Made by a program: the position numbers and the translations under genes. A DNA stretch of 64,000 nucleotides from assembly GCF_025725665.1 (NCBI RefSeq), contig NZ_CP107009.1, forward strand, positions 3,162,001-3,226,000, in the 5' to 3' direction. Shown here in pieces: positions 11,817-22,953 of this stretch; position 1 is the stretch's first letter, and every line of letters begins with the position of its first letter. Below the pieces are notes generated by a model, which saw nothing but the letters and a program-made list of their open reading frames with translations, was not told the origin of the DNA and ran no database searches. The DNA comes from Halomonas sp. LR3S48. Its GTDB lineage: Bacteria; Pseudomonadota; Gammaproteobacteria; Pseudomonadales; Halomonadaceae.

Positions 11817-11933
11817 TTTCAACATCTCTTTGTGGCAAAACCACGCGAAATGTAATTTGTGTGAGACTAGGCGAAAGGCGACGACGTATAGCCTGCTATA
11901 CGAGGAGTCTTTCAACAACGTATCACGCAAATT

Positions 11934-12030
11934 TGGTGGGTCTGGGCAGATTTGAAATAAACCCGGCAACCTCACCCTTCTCTTGACAGAACTTCCGGGG
12001 GTGCGCTCTCACCAACTGAGCGACAGACCC
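11934..12030 (-). pseudogene. Degenerate tRNA-Ile-like copy in the rRNA spacer
   Basis: 97 nt closely matching the intact tRNA-Ile at both ends: acceptor halves GGGTCTG and CAGACCC plus ACCA are identical, and the D arm differs at two positions. The anticodon-loop core TGATAA is replaced by about 20 unrelated bases (CGGAAGTTCTGTCAAGAGA), and the T arm carries extra bases that break the stem (TTGCCGGGTTTATTTC). There is no standard anticodon loop, so it is unlikely to work as a tRNA. It lies 16 bp from the intact gene. Confidence 0.8.
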
Positions 12031-12046
12031 GGCCGAAGCTCGAGAA

Positions 12047-12123
<77 letters not shown>

Positions 12124-12216
12124 ATTGGTCGCGCTGGGTCCATACCCAAACAGTCTTTGCTCTGGCCGATCAGGTAATTCATTGTGAGCACTTGCCGCGA
12201 GGCGTGATACGTCGTT

Positions 12217-13756
<1,540 letters not shown>

Positions 13757-13919
13757 CAAATCATATAGTCCTTACCCTTCCAAAGAAGGAAGCGGACCAA
13801 ACTTGGCTCAAGGTCAAAGCTTCTCAAAAAGACCCGAAGGTCTTCGACGAGTCGCTTGCCTCGATATGGTGTGACTTCTCACCACCTCGTCGACAAGCGC
13901 CCACATGAATTACCTGATC

Positions 13920-13933
13920 GATTGTTAAAGAGC
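13920..13933 (-). promoter_or_regulatory. boxA antitermination element in the rRNA leader
   Basis: The minus strand reads GCTCTTTAACAATC, about 165 bp upstream of mature 16S and downstream of both promoters, the usual place for rRNA antitermination. Confidence 0.75.
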
Positions 13934-14031
13934 GGCTCCAGACTCTCAAAAGAGCGGAGCGTCTCGCTTGCTGCCGTGGCCGTTCGATCCAAGGACCGAG
14001 AGGCCTCGCCAGCGCCCTGCGAGGAAGGCGT

Positions 14032-14059
14032 ATTCTACCGATTCGACCGAGCTTGTCAA
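14032..14059 (-). promoter_or_regulatory. rRNA promoter P2
   Basis: On the minus strand TTGACA (14054-14059) and TAGAAT (14032-14037) are 16 bp apart. The bases after the -10 are ACGCC, a GC-rich discriminator typical of stringently controlled promoters. Confidence 0.75.
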
Positions 14060-14179
14060 CTCGCTTCATGGTCGTCACCGAGGTGAACCTGACCGTGAAG
14101 CCCTGCGTCGCAGGGGTCGTGAGAGCCCTCAGCGGGGTTTCTATCGAAGCCCCCAGCGGGTCTCTAATGAGTGAGGCGC

Positions 14180-14207
14180 ATTCTACCGAATCCGCCGTGT
14201 CCGTCAA
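14180..14207 (-). promoter_or_regulatory. rRNA promoter P1
   Basis: On the minus strand TTGACG (14202-14207) and TAGAAT (14180-14185) are 16 bp apart, followed by GCGCC. Spacing and -10 context (GGTAGAAT) match P2, 148 bp downstream. Confidence 0.75.
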
Positions 14208-14437
14208 GTGGGATTTTGCGAAGCAATTCGAAAAAATCCAAAGCGTGACAGCCACTTACCACTCTCTCCACCGCTAGCAACGTTGCCCGTTGCCGGCAGC
14301 GGATGCGTACTTTACGGTTATCTCGGTGGGTATGCAACCCGCCGCGTCAAAAAATATAGCTCAGCTTCCAGAACCTATCCATGACCACCGTCAATTTCTT
14401 TCTCGCACCGCCATGACGGGGCCTTGCAACGGAAACC

Positions 14438-15922
14438 TCACATAACGAAGAGGTCGACGAACCGATACACTGGCATCGCTTCGAGTTGCTCCTGGTTCCT
14501 ACAAAGCTGAAAGATGTGCTGGCAACGTCCAGCCGGAAAGCGTGTCGCCAGGTTGCGTCGGAACTTTTCCTCAAGGATGGGGATACCCTCAACACGGCGA
14601 CGGCGATGGCCGATGGGGTACTCCACTTCGACACACTCGGTAGCGCTGCCGTCCCTGAAATACACCTGGATGGCATTGGCAATGGAGCGCTTGTCCGCGG
14701 CGAGATAGTCTTGGGTGTAACGAGGTTCCTCGACGATTTCCACCTTAGCCCTGAGGGTATCGATGAGCGGATGCTGGCGGTGGAAGTCGTCCTCGTAGTG
14801 CTCGGCGACCAAATCACCGAAGATCAGCGGTACCGCCACCATGTACTGCAGACAGTGGTCGCGATCCGCCGGGTTGGCCAACTCGCCCTCCTTGGAGATG
14901 ATCCGTATCGCCGACTCGTGTGTCGTAATGACGATACGCTCGATCTCCTCCAGACGATCCTTTACCTGAGGATGCAGCCGAACGGCCGCCTCGCAGGCCG
15001 TCTGGGCATGAAACTCTGCGGGGAAGGCGATCTTGAACAGGATATTCTCCATTACATAGGTGCCGAACTCACGCTGGAAGGTAAAGCACCGCTCGTTCTC
15101 GGGCTTGATCTTCTGGTCCTTGTTGGTCTTGGCGAAGAGGACGTCGTAGAAGCCCCACTGCGGTGCACTTAGCACCCCGGGGATACCCATCTCACCGCGC
15201 AGGGCGATATCGGCCAGGCGCACACCCCGTGAAGTGGCGTCCCCCGCGGCCCAGCTCTTGCGCGAACCGGCATTGGGTGCATGACGATAGGTACGCAGGC
15301 TCTGGCCATCGGCCCAGGCATGCGACAGGGCGGAGAGCAACTGCTCGCGGTCCGCCCCCATCATTTGCGCAGCCACTGCCGTTGAAGCGACTTTCACCAG
15401 CACCACGTGATCGAGCCCGACCCGATTGAAGGAATTGTCGAGAGCCAGCACGCCCTGAATTTCATGGGCCTTGATCATCGCTTCGAGCACATCGCGCATG
15501 GTCAGCGGCGCCTCACCCTGGGCAACCCGCTGCTGGGAAAGATGATCGGCCACCGCGAGGATGGCACCGAGATTGTCGGAGGGGTGCCCCCACTCGGCCG
15601 CGAGCCAGGTGTCGTTGTAATCGAGCCACCGAATGGTACAGCCGATATCCCACGCGGCCTTGACCGGGTCCAGGCGAAATGCTGTGCCAGGTACTCGAGC
15701 ACCATGCGGCACCATGGTGCCTTCGACGAGCGGCCCGAGGTGCTTGGTACATTCAGGAAAACGCAGCGCCAGCAGGCCGCAACCCAGCGTGTCGATCAAG
15801 CAGTTGCGAGCGGTATCCAGCGCCTCATCACTCTCGATACGGTAATCGAGCACGTAGTCGGCGATCTTCTGCAGCTCGGGGTCGTAGTCGGGTCGGACGT
15901 TGCGTTCGACGGTGGCGCTCAT
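14438..15922 (-). CDS. prpD: 2-methylcitrate dehydratase PrpD
   Basis: 494 residues (E. coli PrpD has 483). It has the MmgE/PrpD fold with [40 protein letters not shown] and [20 protein letters not shown]. It dehydrates 2-methylcitrate to cis-2-methylaconitate in propionate breakdown. GGAGGGA precedes the ATG at 15922; a longer open frame upstream is not family sequence. It is last in the prp operon, about 100 bp after prpF and behind a hairpin terminator, so its expression may be lower or separate. Its function overlaps with AcnD plus PrpF. Confidence 0.95.
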   Translation of the reverse strand: MSATVERNVRPDYDPELQKIADYVLDYRIESDEALDTARNCLIDTLGCGLLALRFPECTKHLGPLVEGTMVPHGARVPGTAFRLDPVKAAWDIGCTIRWLDYNDTWLAAEWGHPSDNLGAILAVADHLSQQRVAQGEAPLTMRDVLEAMIKAHEIQGVLALDNSFNRVGLDHVVLVKVASTAVAAQMMGADREQLLSALSHAWADGQSLRTYRHAPNAGSRKSWAAGDATSRGVRLADIALRGEMGIPGVLSAPQWGFYDVLFAKTNKDQKIKPENERCFTFQREFGTYVMENILFKIAFPAEFHAQTACEAAVRLHPQVKDRLEEIERIVITTHESAIRIISKEGELANPADRDHCLQYMVAVPLIFGDLVAEHYEDDFHRQHPLIDTLRAKVEIVEEPRYTQDYLAADKRSIANAIQVYFRDGSATECVEVEYPIGHRRRRVEGIPILEEKFRRNLATRFPAGRCQHIFQLCRNQEQLEAMPVYRFVDLFVM

Positions 15923-15965
15923 GCTCCCTCCTGTCGCAGGCTCGGTATCGTCTCCCCTCACTATA

Positions 15966-15995
15966 GAAAACGCCCCGAGACTTGCGACTCGGGGC
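15966..15995 (-). terminator. Hairpin terminator between prpF and prpD
   Basis: On the minus strand, arms GCCCCGAG (15988-15995) and CTCGGGGC (15972-15979) flank an 8-nt loop and are followed by GTTTTC. It begins 25 bp after the prpF stop. The T-run is short, so termination is probably partial. Confidence 0.7.
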
Positions 15996-16019
15996 TCGGG
16001 CTTGGCGCGAGCCAATGTC

Positions 16020-17198
16020 CTAGAAAGCATCACCCGGGACGCGGACCCAGCCTTCCATCAAGACGCGCGCGCTGCGGCTCATCACCGCCTTGGTTGCCGT
16101 CCACTGCCCATTTGCCAGGGACGCTTCCGCCCCGACGCGCAGGGTGCCCGAGGGGTGGCCGAAGTGCACCGAGTTGCGCTCACCGCCTCCGGCGGCGAGG
16201 TTGACCAAGGTGCCGGGCACCGCCGCCGCCGTCGCGATGGCCACCGCCGCAGTACCCATCATGGCGTGGTGCAGCTTGCCCATGGAGAGTGCACGCACGA
16301 CAAGATCGATATCGCTGGCCTTGATCGCCTTGCCACTGGAAGCCACATAGTCGGCAGGCGGCGCGACGAAGGCGACCTTCGGCGTGTGCTGGCGCTCGGC
16401 CGCCTCGGCGATCTCCTTGATCAGCCCCATGCGCACCGCGGCGTGAGCACGAATGGCTTCGAACATGGCCAGCGCCTTGGTATCGCCATTGATTGCTTCC
16501 TGCAGCTCGGTGCCCGTGTAGCCGATCGCCTCGGCGTTGACGAAGACCGTGGGGATGCCGGCATTGATCATGGTCGCCTCGAACGTACCAACCCCCGGCA
16601 CTTCGAGCTCATCGATCAAGTTACCGGTGGGGAACATGGAACCCTCCCCGTCGGCCGGGTCCATGAACTCCACCGCCACTTCGGCGGCCGGAAAGGTCAC
16701 GCCGTCGAGTTCGAAGTCGCCGGTTTCCTGCACTTCGCCGCCCACGATCGGCACCCGTGAGACGATGGTCTTGCCGATGTTGGCCTGCCAGATACGCACC
16801 GTGGCGATGCCGTTCTCGGGGATGCGCGAGGAATCCACCAAGCCGTTGCTGATGGCAAAGGGCCCTACGGCAGCGGAGAGATTGCCGCAGTTGCCGCTCC
16901 AGTCGACGAATGGCTTGTCGATGGAGACCTGGCCGAACAAGTAGTCGACATCGTGATCGGGGCTTTCGCTTTTCGACAGGATCACCGTCTTGCTGGTACT
17001 GGAGGTGGCCCCACCCATGCCGTCGATCTGCTTCTGGTAGGGATCGGGGCTGCCGATCACCCGCAGCAGCAACGCATCGCGGGCCGGACCGGGCTGGCGC
17101 GCCGCCTCGGGCAAGTCGTCCAGGCGGAAGAAGACACCCTTGCTGGTGCCGCCGCGCATATAGGTCGCGGGAATCCTGATCTGGGAAACTTGGCTCAT
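16020..17198 (-). CDS. prpF: 2-methylaconitate cis-trans isomerase PrpF
   Basis: 392 residues with the PrpF start [17 protein letters not shown] and later [15 protein letters not shown] and [12 protein letters not shown]. The family isomerises the 2-methylaconitate made by AcnD so that aconitase can act on it, which is why the two genes travel together. The ATG overlaps the acnD stop (ATGA), showing translational coupling. Confidence 0.94.
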   Translation of the reverse strand: MSQVSQIRIPATYMRGGTSKGVFFRLDDLPEAARQPGPARDALLLRVIGSPDPYQKQIDGMGGATSSTSKTVILSKSESPDHDVDYLFGQVSIDKPFVDWSGNCGNLSAAVGPFAISNGLVDSSRIPENGIATVRIWQANIGKTIVSRVPIVGGEVQETGDFELDGVTFPAAEVAVEFMDPADGEGSMFPTGNLIDELEVPGVGTFEATMINAGIPTVFVNAEAIGYTGTELQEAINGDTKALAMFEAIRAHAAVRMGLIKEIAEAAERQHTPKVAFVAPPADYVASSGKAIKASDIDLVVRALSMGKLHHAMMGTAAVAIATAAAVPGTLVNLAAGGGERNSVHFGHPSGTLRVGAEASLANGQWTATKAVMSRSARVLMEGWVRVPGDAF

Positions 17199-19810
17199 GC
17201 GCTGATCGCCTCCTCGGATTCGAGGAAGTCCTGGGCAAAGCGCTGCAGCACGCCGCCGGCGGAGTAAACGGAAACCTCCTCGGCGGTATCCAGCCGACAC
17301 AGCACCGGTACGCGCTCGCTGTCGCCGTTGGCGCGATGGATCACCAGGGACAGGGTTGCCCCCGGGGCCGGCTTGCCCTCCACGTCATAGGTTTCAGTAC
17401 CGTCGAGCTTCAGGGTATGGCGCGTGGTGCCTTCCTCGAACTGCAGCGGCATCACACCCATGCCCACCAGGTTGGTGCGGTGAATGCGTTCGAAGCCCTC
17501 GGCGACGATGGCCTCGACGCCGGCCAGCGCCACGCCCTTGGCGGCCCAGTCACGCGACGAACCCTGGCCGTAATCGGCCCCGGCGATCACGATCAGCGGC
17601 TGGCCGCGCTCCATGTAGGTTTCGATGGCTTCCCACATACGCGTCACCTTGCCTTCCGGCTCGATGCGCGCCAGTGAGCCTTGAATCACTTCTCCCTTGT
17701 CGTCGCGTACCATCTCGTTGAACAGCTTGGGATTGGCGAGCGTGGCGCGCTGGGCGGTGAGGTGGTCGCCGCGGTGAGTGGCGTAGGAGTTGAAGTCCTC
17801 CTCCGGCAGGCCCATCTTGGCCAGGTACTCCCCCGCTGCGCTGTCCAGCATGATGGCGTTGGACGGCGACAGATGGTCTGTGGTGATGTTGTCCGGCAGG
17901 ATCGCCAGCGGCCGCATGCCCTTCAGCCCCTTCTCACGCGCCATGTTGCCCTCCCAGTACGGCGGGCGGCGGATGTAGGTGCTCTGCGGCCGCCAATCGT
18001 AGAGCGGGCTCTTGGCCTCTTCCACTTCATCCAGATTGAACATCGGGATGTAGACCTGCTTGAACTGCTCCGGCCTGACGTACTGCCCGACGATGGCATC
18101 GATCTCTTCGTCGGCGGGCCACAGATCCTTAAGCGTGACGGGATTGCCATCCTTGTCATAGCCGAGCGCATCCTTCTCGATGTCGAAGCGCACGGTACCG
18201 GCGATGGCGTAGGCCACCACCAGCGGCGGCGAGGCGAGGAACGCCTGCTTGGCGTAGGGGTGAATGCGCCCGTCGAAGTTGCGGTTGCCGGAGAGTACCG
18301 CAGTGGCATAGAGGTCACGGTCGATGATCTCCTGCTGGATCTCGGGACGCAGCGCACCGGACATGCCGTTACAGGTGGTGCAAGCGTAGGCGACGATGCC
18401 GAAACCGAGCTTCTCCATCTCGGGCAGCAGGCCGGCCTCTTCCAGATAGAGACGCGCGACTTTCGACCCTGGCGCGAAGGAAGATTTCACCCATGGCTTG
18501 CGGATAAGCCCTCGCTCGTTGGCCTTCTTCGCCAGCAGTCCCGCCGCCACCACGTTGCGCGGGTTGGAGGTATTGGTACAGCTGGTGATGGCGGCGATGA
18601 TCACCGCGCCGTCGGGCATCCGGCCGGCCTTCTCCTCGGCCAGCGCCAGCTCCAGGTTGGCGGCGATACCGCGTTCGGCCAGCGCCGAGGTGGGCAGACG
18701 ACGGTGCGGATTGGAGGGTCCGGCCATGTTGCGCTCGACGGTGGAGAGGTCGAACGTCAGCACCCTCTCGTACTGCACGCTCTTCAGGCTGTCGGCCCAC
18801 AGCCCTACTGTCTTGGCATAGTTCTCGACCAGCGCCACCTGCTCCGGCTCGCGTCCGGTGATGGTCAGGTAGTCGATGGTCTGCTCGTCGATATAGAACA
18901 TCGCCGCGGTGGCACCGTATTCCGGCGTCATGTTGGAAATGGTGGCGCGGTCACCTATGGTCAGACTGTCGGCACCCTCGCCGAAGAACTCCAGGTAGGC
19001 GCCTACCACCCGCTCCTGACGCAGGAACTCGGTAATCGCCAGCACGATATCGGTGGCGGTAATGCCGGGCTGACGCTTGCCGGTTAGTTTGACGCCGATG
19101 ATATCGGGCAGGCGCATCATCGAGGGACGGCCGAGCATTACGGTCTCGGCCTCGAGCCCACCCACGCCGATGGCGATGACGCCGAGGCAGTCGATGTGCG
19201 GCGTGTGGCTATCGGTGCCCACGCAGGTGTCCGGATACGCGACGCCATCGCGCGCCTGGATCACCGGCGACATCTTCTCCAGGTTGATCTGGTGCATGAT
19301 GCCGTTGCCGGCAGGAATCACGTCGACGTTCTTGAACGCAGTGCGCGTCCAGTCGATGAAGTGGAAACGATCCTCGTTGCGACGGTCCTCGATGGCACGG
19401 TTCTTGTCGAACGCATGAGGGTCGTCGCCGCCGCACTCCACGGCCAGCGAATGGTCGACGATCAATTGGGTCGGTACCACCGGGTTGACCTTGGCCGGAT
19501 CGCCGCCCTTCTCGGCGATGGCGTCACGCAGGCCGGCCAGATCGACCAGCGCCGTCTGGCCAAGAATGTCATGGCACACCACCCGCGCCGGGTACCAGGG
19601 AAAGTCGAGATCGCGCTTGCGCTCGATCAGCTGCTTGAGCGCATCGGTGAGCAGCTCCGGCTCACAGCGGCGCACCAGTTGCTCGGCCAGCACCCGGGAG
19701 GTGTAGGGCAGGGTGTCGTAAGCACCAGGCTGGATTTCCTCGACGGCCTCACGCACGTCGAAGTAGTCCAGCTCGGTGCCGGGAAGCGGTTTACGGTAGT
19801 GAGTATTCAT
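17195..19810 (-). CDS. acnD: Fe/S-dependent 2-methylisocitrate dehydratase AcnD
   Basis: 871 residues, the length of the AcnD branch of aconitases. The 4Fe-4S ligands are seen in AITSCTNTSNPRN and AYACTTCNGMSG. Other aconitase blocks are VGTDSHTPHIDCLGV and ADYGQGSSRDWAAKG. It converts 2-methylcitrate to 2-methylaconitate in the propionate pathway. It lies between prpC (85 bp upstream) and prpF (4-bp overlap). AcnD rather than AcnA is supported by length and by the neighbouring prpF. Confidence 0.94.
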   Translation of the reverse strand: MNTHYRKPLPGTELDYFDVREAVEEIQPGAYDTLPYTSRVLAEQLVRRCEPELLTDALKQLIERKRDLDFPWYPARVVCHDILGQTALVDLAGLRDAIAEKGGDPAKVNPVVPTQLIVDHSLAVECGGDDPHAFDKNRAIEDRRNEDRFHFIDWTRTAFKNVDVIPAGNGIMHQINLEKMSPVIQARDGVAYPDTCVGTDSHTPHIDCLGVIAIGVGGLEAETVMLGRPSMMRLPDIIGVKLTGKRQPGITATDIVLAITEFLRQERVVGAYLEFFGEGADSLTIGDRATISNMTPEYGATAAMFYIDEQTIDYLTITGREPEQVALVENYAKTVGLWADSLKSVQYERVLTFDLSTVERNMAGPSNPHRRLPTSALAERGIAANLELALAEEKAGRMPDGAVIIAAITSCTNTSNPRNVVAAGLLAKKANERGLIRKPWVKSSFAPGSKVARLYLEEAGLLPEMEKLGFGIVAYACTTCNGMSGALRPEIQQEIIDRDLYATAVLSGNRNFDGRIHPYAKQAFLASPPLVVAYAIAGTVRFDIEKDALGYDKDGNPVTLKDLWPADEEIDAIVGQYVRPEQFKQVYIPMFNLDEVEEAKSPLYDWRPQSTYIRRPPYWEGNMAREKGLKGMRPLAILPDNITTDHLSPSNAIMLDSAAGEYLAKMGLPEEDFNSYATHRGDHLTAQRATLANPKLFNEMVRDDKGEVIQGSLARIEPEGKVTRMWEAIETYMERGQPLIVIAGADYGQGSSRDWAAKGVALAGVEAIVAEGFERIHRTNLVGMGVMPLQFEEGTTRHTLKLDGTETYDVEGKPAPGATLSLVIHRANGDSERVPVLCRLDTAEEVSVYSAGGVLQRFAQDFLESEEAISA

Positions 19811-19895
19811 GAGTCGACGTCTTCACGTGGTGTTGGGTCAGGCGAGGGAAGGCAGGCGGCTCGCGGCCGCCTGCGGATGCCGGGTGAGGAGTGGT

Positions 19896-21023
19896 TCAGT
19901 CACGCTCCTCGATCGGCACCCATTCGCTCTTCTCCGGGCCGATATAGTCGGCGCTGGGGCGGATGATACGGTTGTTGGCGCGCTGCTCGAAGACATGGGC
20001 ACACCAGCCGGTAACGCGCGAACAGACGAAGATCGGCGTGAACAGCTTGGTGGGAATGTCCATGAAGTAATAGGCGCTGGCATGGAAGAAGTCGGCGTTG
20101 CAGAAGAGCTTCTTCTCGCGCCACATGACCTCCTCGACGCGCTCGGAAACCGGGTACAGGACCGTATCGCCCACGTCCTCGGCCAGCTTCTTCGACCATT
20201 CCTTGATGATGGCGTTGCGCGGGTCGGACTCGCGATAGATCGCGTGACCGAAGCCCATGATCTTCTCCTTGCGCTCGAGCATGCCCATGATCTCGCGCTC
20301 GGCTTCTTCCGGCGACTTCCAGTTCTCGATCATGGCCATGGCGGCCTCGTTGGCGCCGCCATGCAGCGGGCCGCGCAGCGAGCCAATGGCACCGGTGACG
20401 CAGGAGTGCATGTCGGAAAGCGTCGAGGCGCATACACGGGCAGTAAAGGTCGAGGCGTTGAACTCGTGCTCGGCGTAGAGGATCAGCGAGACATTCATGA
20501 CCCGGGCATGCAGCTCGGACGGCGCCTCGTCACGCAGCAGATGCAGGAAGTGGGCACCCACCGACTCGTCGTCGGTTTCGGTTTCGATACGCACGCCGTC
20601 GTGGCTATAGCGATACCAGTAACAAATGATCGACGGCAGCACGGCGAGCAGACGGTCGGAAACGTCCTGCTGCTGGTCGAAGCGCTCCTCGGTCTCGAGG
20701 TTGCCGAGCATCGAGGCGCCGGTACGCATCACGTCCATTGGGTGAGCGCTGGCCGGGATCTGTTCGAGTACGGCCTTCAGAGCCGGGGGCAGGCTGCGCA
20801 GCCCCTTGAGCTTGGTCACGTAGGCATCGAGCTCGGCTTGGTTGGGCAGCTTGCCCTTGAGCAGCAAATAGGCCACCTCCTCGAAGCGCGCCTTCTCGGC
20901 GAGCTCCTTGATGTCGAAGCCGCGGTAGGTCAGCCCGGCGCCGCTCTTGCCCACGGTGCACAGGGCTGTGGTTCCTGCGCTCTGGCCCCGCAGGCCGGTA
21001 CTGCTGACGGTTTTCTCAGCCAT
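19896..21023 (-). CDS. prpC: 2-methylcitrate synthase PrpC
   Basis: 375 residues of the citrate synthase fold. GLTYRGFDIKELAEKARFEE, HPMDVMRTGASMLG, LRGPLHGGANEAAM with the catalytic His, and MGFGHAIYRESDPRN mark the PrpC subgroup. It condenses propionyl-CoA with oxaloacetate. AAGGAG lies before the ATG. It follows prpB by 48 bp, and the context identifies it as methylcitrate rather than citrate synthase. Confidence 0.95.
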   Translation of the reverse strand: MAEKTVSSTGLRGQSAGTTALCTVGKSGAGLTYRGFDIKELAEKARFEEVAYLLLKGKLPNQAELDAYVTKLKGLRSLPPALKAVLEQIPASAHPMDVMRTGASMLGNLETEERFDQQQDVSDRLLAVLPSIICYWYRYSHDGVRIETETDDESVGAHFLHLLRDEAPSELHARVMNVSLILYAEHEFNASTFTARVCASTLSDMHSCVTGAIGSLRGPLHGGANEAAMAMIENWKSPEEAEREIMGMLERKEKIMGFGHAIYRESDPRNAIIKEWSKKLAEDVGDTVLYPVSERVEEVMWREKKLFCNADFFHASAYYFMDIPTKLFTPIFVCSRVTGWCAHVFEQRANNRIIRPSADYIGPEKSEWVPIEERD

Positions 21024-21071
21024 GTCGAGTCTCCTTGATCTGCGTTTTCTTGTCGTCGTAACGAGCCTGGC

Positions 21072-21977
21072 TCAGGCGCCCGGGCTCTTTTCGGCCAGCT
21101 GGTTCTCTGCGAACAGCGCATCGAGCTTCTGCTCGAAGGCGTGGTAATTGAGAAAATCGTAGAGTTCGTCGCGAGTCTGCATCAGCTCGACCACGTCACG
21201 CTGATGGCCCTTGTCGAGAATGCTTTGGTAGACCTTCAGTGCCGCGGCATTCATGGCACGGAACGCCGACAGCGGGTAGAGCACCATCCGGCAGCCCACC
21301 TCGGCGAGCTCCTGCTGGCTGAACAGCGGCGTGGCACCGAATTCGGTGATGTTGGCCAGGATCGGCGCGTCGACGCGCTCGCAGAAGGCACGGTAGTCGT
21401 CGAGGGTGTGCACCGCCTCGGCAAAGATGGCATCGGCCCCGGCCTCGATACAGGCGTTGGCACGTTCGATGGCGGCGTCGAGCCCTTCCTTCTGGAAGGC
21501 GTCGGTACGTGCAATCAGATAGAAATCGGGATCGATACGTGCGTCGGCAGCGGCCTTGATGCGGTCGACCATCTCCTGCTTCGAGACGATCTCCTTGTTG
21601 GGGCGATGTCCGCAACGCTTCTGTGCCACCTGGTCCTCGAGGTGCACCGCCGCCACACCGGCACGCTGCATCTCCTTGACGGTGCGGGCAATGTTGAAGG
21701 CTCCACCCCAGCCGGTATCGATATCCACCAGCAGCGGAAGGTCGGTGGCGCCACAGATGCGATGGGCATCCTGCACGACATCATTCATGGTGGTCATGCC
21801 CAGGTCGGGCAGACCGAAGGAGGCGTTGGCCACCCCGCCGCCGGAAAGATAGATCGCCTGGTGGCCGACCCGCTCGGCCATCATGGCGGTATAGGCATTG
21901 ATGGTGCCGACGATGGGAAGCGGCCGGTTGGCCTCGAGAGCCGTACGGAAGCGAGCGCCGGGGGTAAGTTGCGTCAT
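21072..21977 (-). CDS. prpB: 2-methylisocitrate lyase PrpB
   Basis: About 301 residues of the isocitrate lyase/PEP mutase family. [34 protein letters not shown] with the metal-binding Asp, and the catalytic loop [16 protein letters not shown] identify PrpB. It cleaves 2-methylisocitrate to pyruvate and succinate. AGAGGAA precedes the ATG at 21977. The gene follows the GntR regulator by 31 bp, so regulator and pathway are one transcript. Confidence 0.95.
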   Translation of the reverse strand: MTQLTPGARFRTALEANRPLPIVGTINAYTAMMAERVGHQAIYLSGGGVANASFGLPDLGMTTMNDVVQDAHRICGATDLPLLVDIDTGWGGAFNIARTVKEMQRAGVAAVHLEDQVAQKRCGHRPNKEIVSKQEMVDRIKAAADARIDPDFYLIARTDAFQKEGLDAAIERANACIEAGADAIFAEAVHTLDDYRAFCERVDAPILANITEFGATPLFSQQELAEVGCRMVLYPLSAFRAMNAAALKVYQSILDKGHQRDVVELMQTRDELYDFLNYHAFEQKLDALFAENQLAEKSPGA

Positions 21978-22008
21978 GGTAGGTTCCTCTGTGATCTTTC
22001 TCGTGGCC

Positions 22009-22719
22009 TCAAGCGGTAGCCTCGGCCTGCTCTTTGAGAATCTCGGCGTAGCGGTCAGCCACGTTGGCCCGCGAGGCACTGACGTGACGGCGCATCAGCA
22101 GTTCGGCCAGCTCGGCGTCGCCCGCCTCGATGGCGTCGACGATGCGATGGTGTTCGACGAAGGCGCGCTGGGGCCGGGTGCCGCTGGCGCTGAATTGGGT
22201 ACGATAGAGTCGCACCAGGTAATAGAGGTCGTCGCACAACATGGTCATCAACATGCGATTGTGGCTGCCCAGCACGATGCGATAATGGAAATCCAGGTCG
22301 CCCTCGCGCTGATAGTAGGCCTCGCCACTCTTGAGGTCGGCTTGACGCTCGTGCACAGCAAGCACCTCTCGCAGCCCGGCGATTTCATCGCGGGTCATAT
22401 GCTCCGCGGCCAGCCGTGCAGCCATGCTCTCCAACGCCTCGCGAACGTCGAAGAGCTCCAGCAGCTCCTTCATCGAGAGCTTGACCACCCTGGCACCCAC
22501 GTGTGGGACTCGCTCGATCAGGCGATGGGCTTCCAGGCGGCGCATCGCTTCACGCAGCGGACCACGGGAGATGCCATAGGTCTTCGACAGACCCGGCTCT
22601 GTGATCTTGCTCCCCGGCGCCAGCTCACCACGCACGATGGCGTCCTGTAGCTGATGGAAGACCCGCTCGGCCAGGGTCCGAACTTCGGGAGAGGGTTGTT
22701 CTGGGGCGACTGAGTTCAT
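22009..22719 (-). CDS. GntR-family (FCD) regulator of the prp operon
   Basis: 236 residues. The N-terminal winged helix contains [20 protein letters not shown] and [20 protein letters not shown]; the C-terminal FCD domain carries helix [17 protein letters not shown] with likely metal or ligand contacts. It is first in the prp operon, so it is probably the propionate-responsive repressor and autoregulated. The ATG at 22719 is chosen; the TTG at 22734 would lie inside the palindromic operator. Neither has a good ribosome site. Confidence 0.88.
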   Translation of the reverse strand: MNSVAPEQPSPEVRTLAERVFHQLQDAIVRGELAPGSKITEPGLSKTYGISRGPLREAMRRLEAHRLIERVPHVGARVVKLSMKELLELFDVREALESMAARLAAEHMTRDEIAGLREVLAVHERQADLKSGEAYYQREGDLDFHYRIVLGSHNRMLMTMLCDDLYYLVRLYRTQFSASGTRPQRAFVEHHRIVDAIEAGDAELAELLMRRHVSASRANVADRYAEILKEQAEATA

Positions 22720-22723
22720 GGCG

Positions 22724-22735
22724 ATTGTCGACAAT
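22724..22735. promoter_or_regulatory. Palindromic operator of the GntR regulator
   Basis: A perfect 12-bp palindrome, ATTGTCGACAAT, lies about 8-19 bases downstream of the predicted start site of the prp promoter, a position for blocking transcription. It has the shape expected for a GntR-family dimer. Confidence 0.75.
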
Positions 22736-22749
22736 TGAAGGATGAAGTG

Positions 22750-22778
22750 ACTTTAGACATTGCCTTTGAATCGGTCAA
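22750..22778 (-). promoter_or_regulatory. Predicted sigma-70 promoter of the prp operon
   Basis: On the minus strand TTGACC (22773-22778) and TAAAGT (22750-22755) are 17 bp apart. The start would be near 22743, just upstream of the 22724 operator. Confidence 0.65.
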
Positions 22779-22840
22779 CCTCCCTGTTACAGCGTTTTTA
22801 TACCCCTTTGGTTGTAGGCACTCGGCCAGCACCGATTGCC

Positions 22841-22852
22841 AATGTCGACAAT
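22841..22852. promoter_or_regulatory. Second GntR operator-like palindrome
   Basis: AATGTCGACAAT matches the 22724 operator at 11 of 12 bases. It lies about 100 bp upstream of the prp start and about 46 bp upstream of the pabB -35, suggesting looping or an effect on pabB. Confidence 0.55.
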
Positions 22853-22897
22853 TTCGTCTGTATTGAAAGTAAAGTCGTTAGCTGGACACTGACTCTC

Positions 22898-22926
22898 ACG
22901 ACAAAACGCATCCCGCCCCCTAGAAT
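22898..22926 (+). promoter_or_regulatory. Predicted promoter of pabB
   Basis: ACGACA (22898-22903) and TAGAAT (22921-22926) are 17 bp apart and end 27 bp before the pabB start codon. Confidence 0.45.
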
Positions 22927-22953
22927 GAGGGCCTGTTCTGAAAGGCCCCCTTC

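Larger units (their letters stand above)
13757..14437 (-). other. rRNA operon leader and spacer to prpD
   Basis: 681 bp between the end of prpD and 16S, both transcribed on the minus strand. It holds two tandem promoters, a boxA, and GC-rich inverted repeats around 14100-14160. No protein gene is supported here. I found no convincing terminator directly after prpD. Confidence 0.6.

Noticed and set aside
14300..14350. A third rRNA promoter starting at a TTGACG near 14347
   Set aside because: No acceptable -10 lies at 15-19 bp.
17681..21038. Long plus-strand frames antisense to acnD and prpC
   Set aside because: They are reflections of codon bias in the prp genes.
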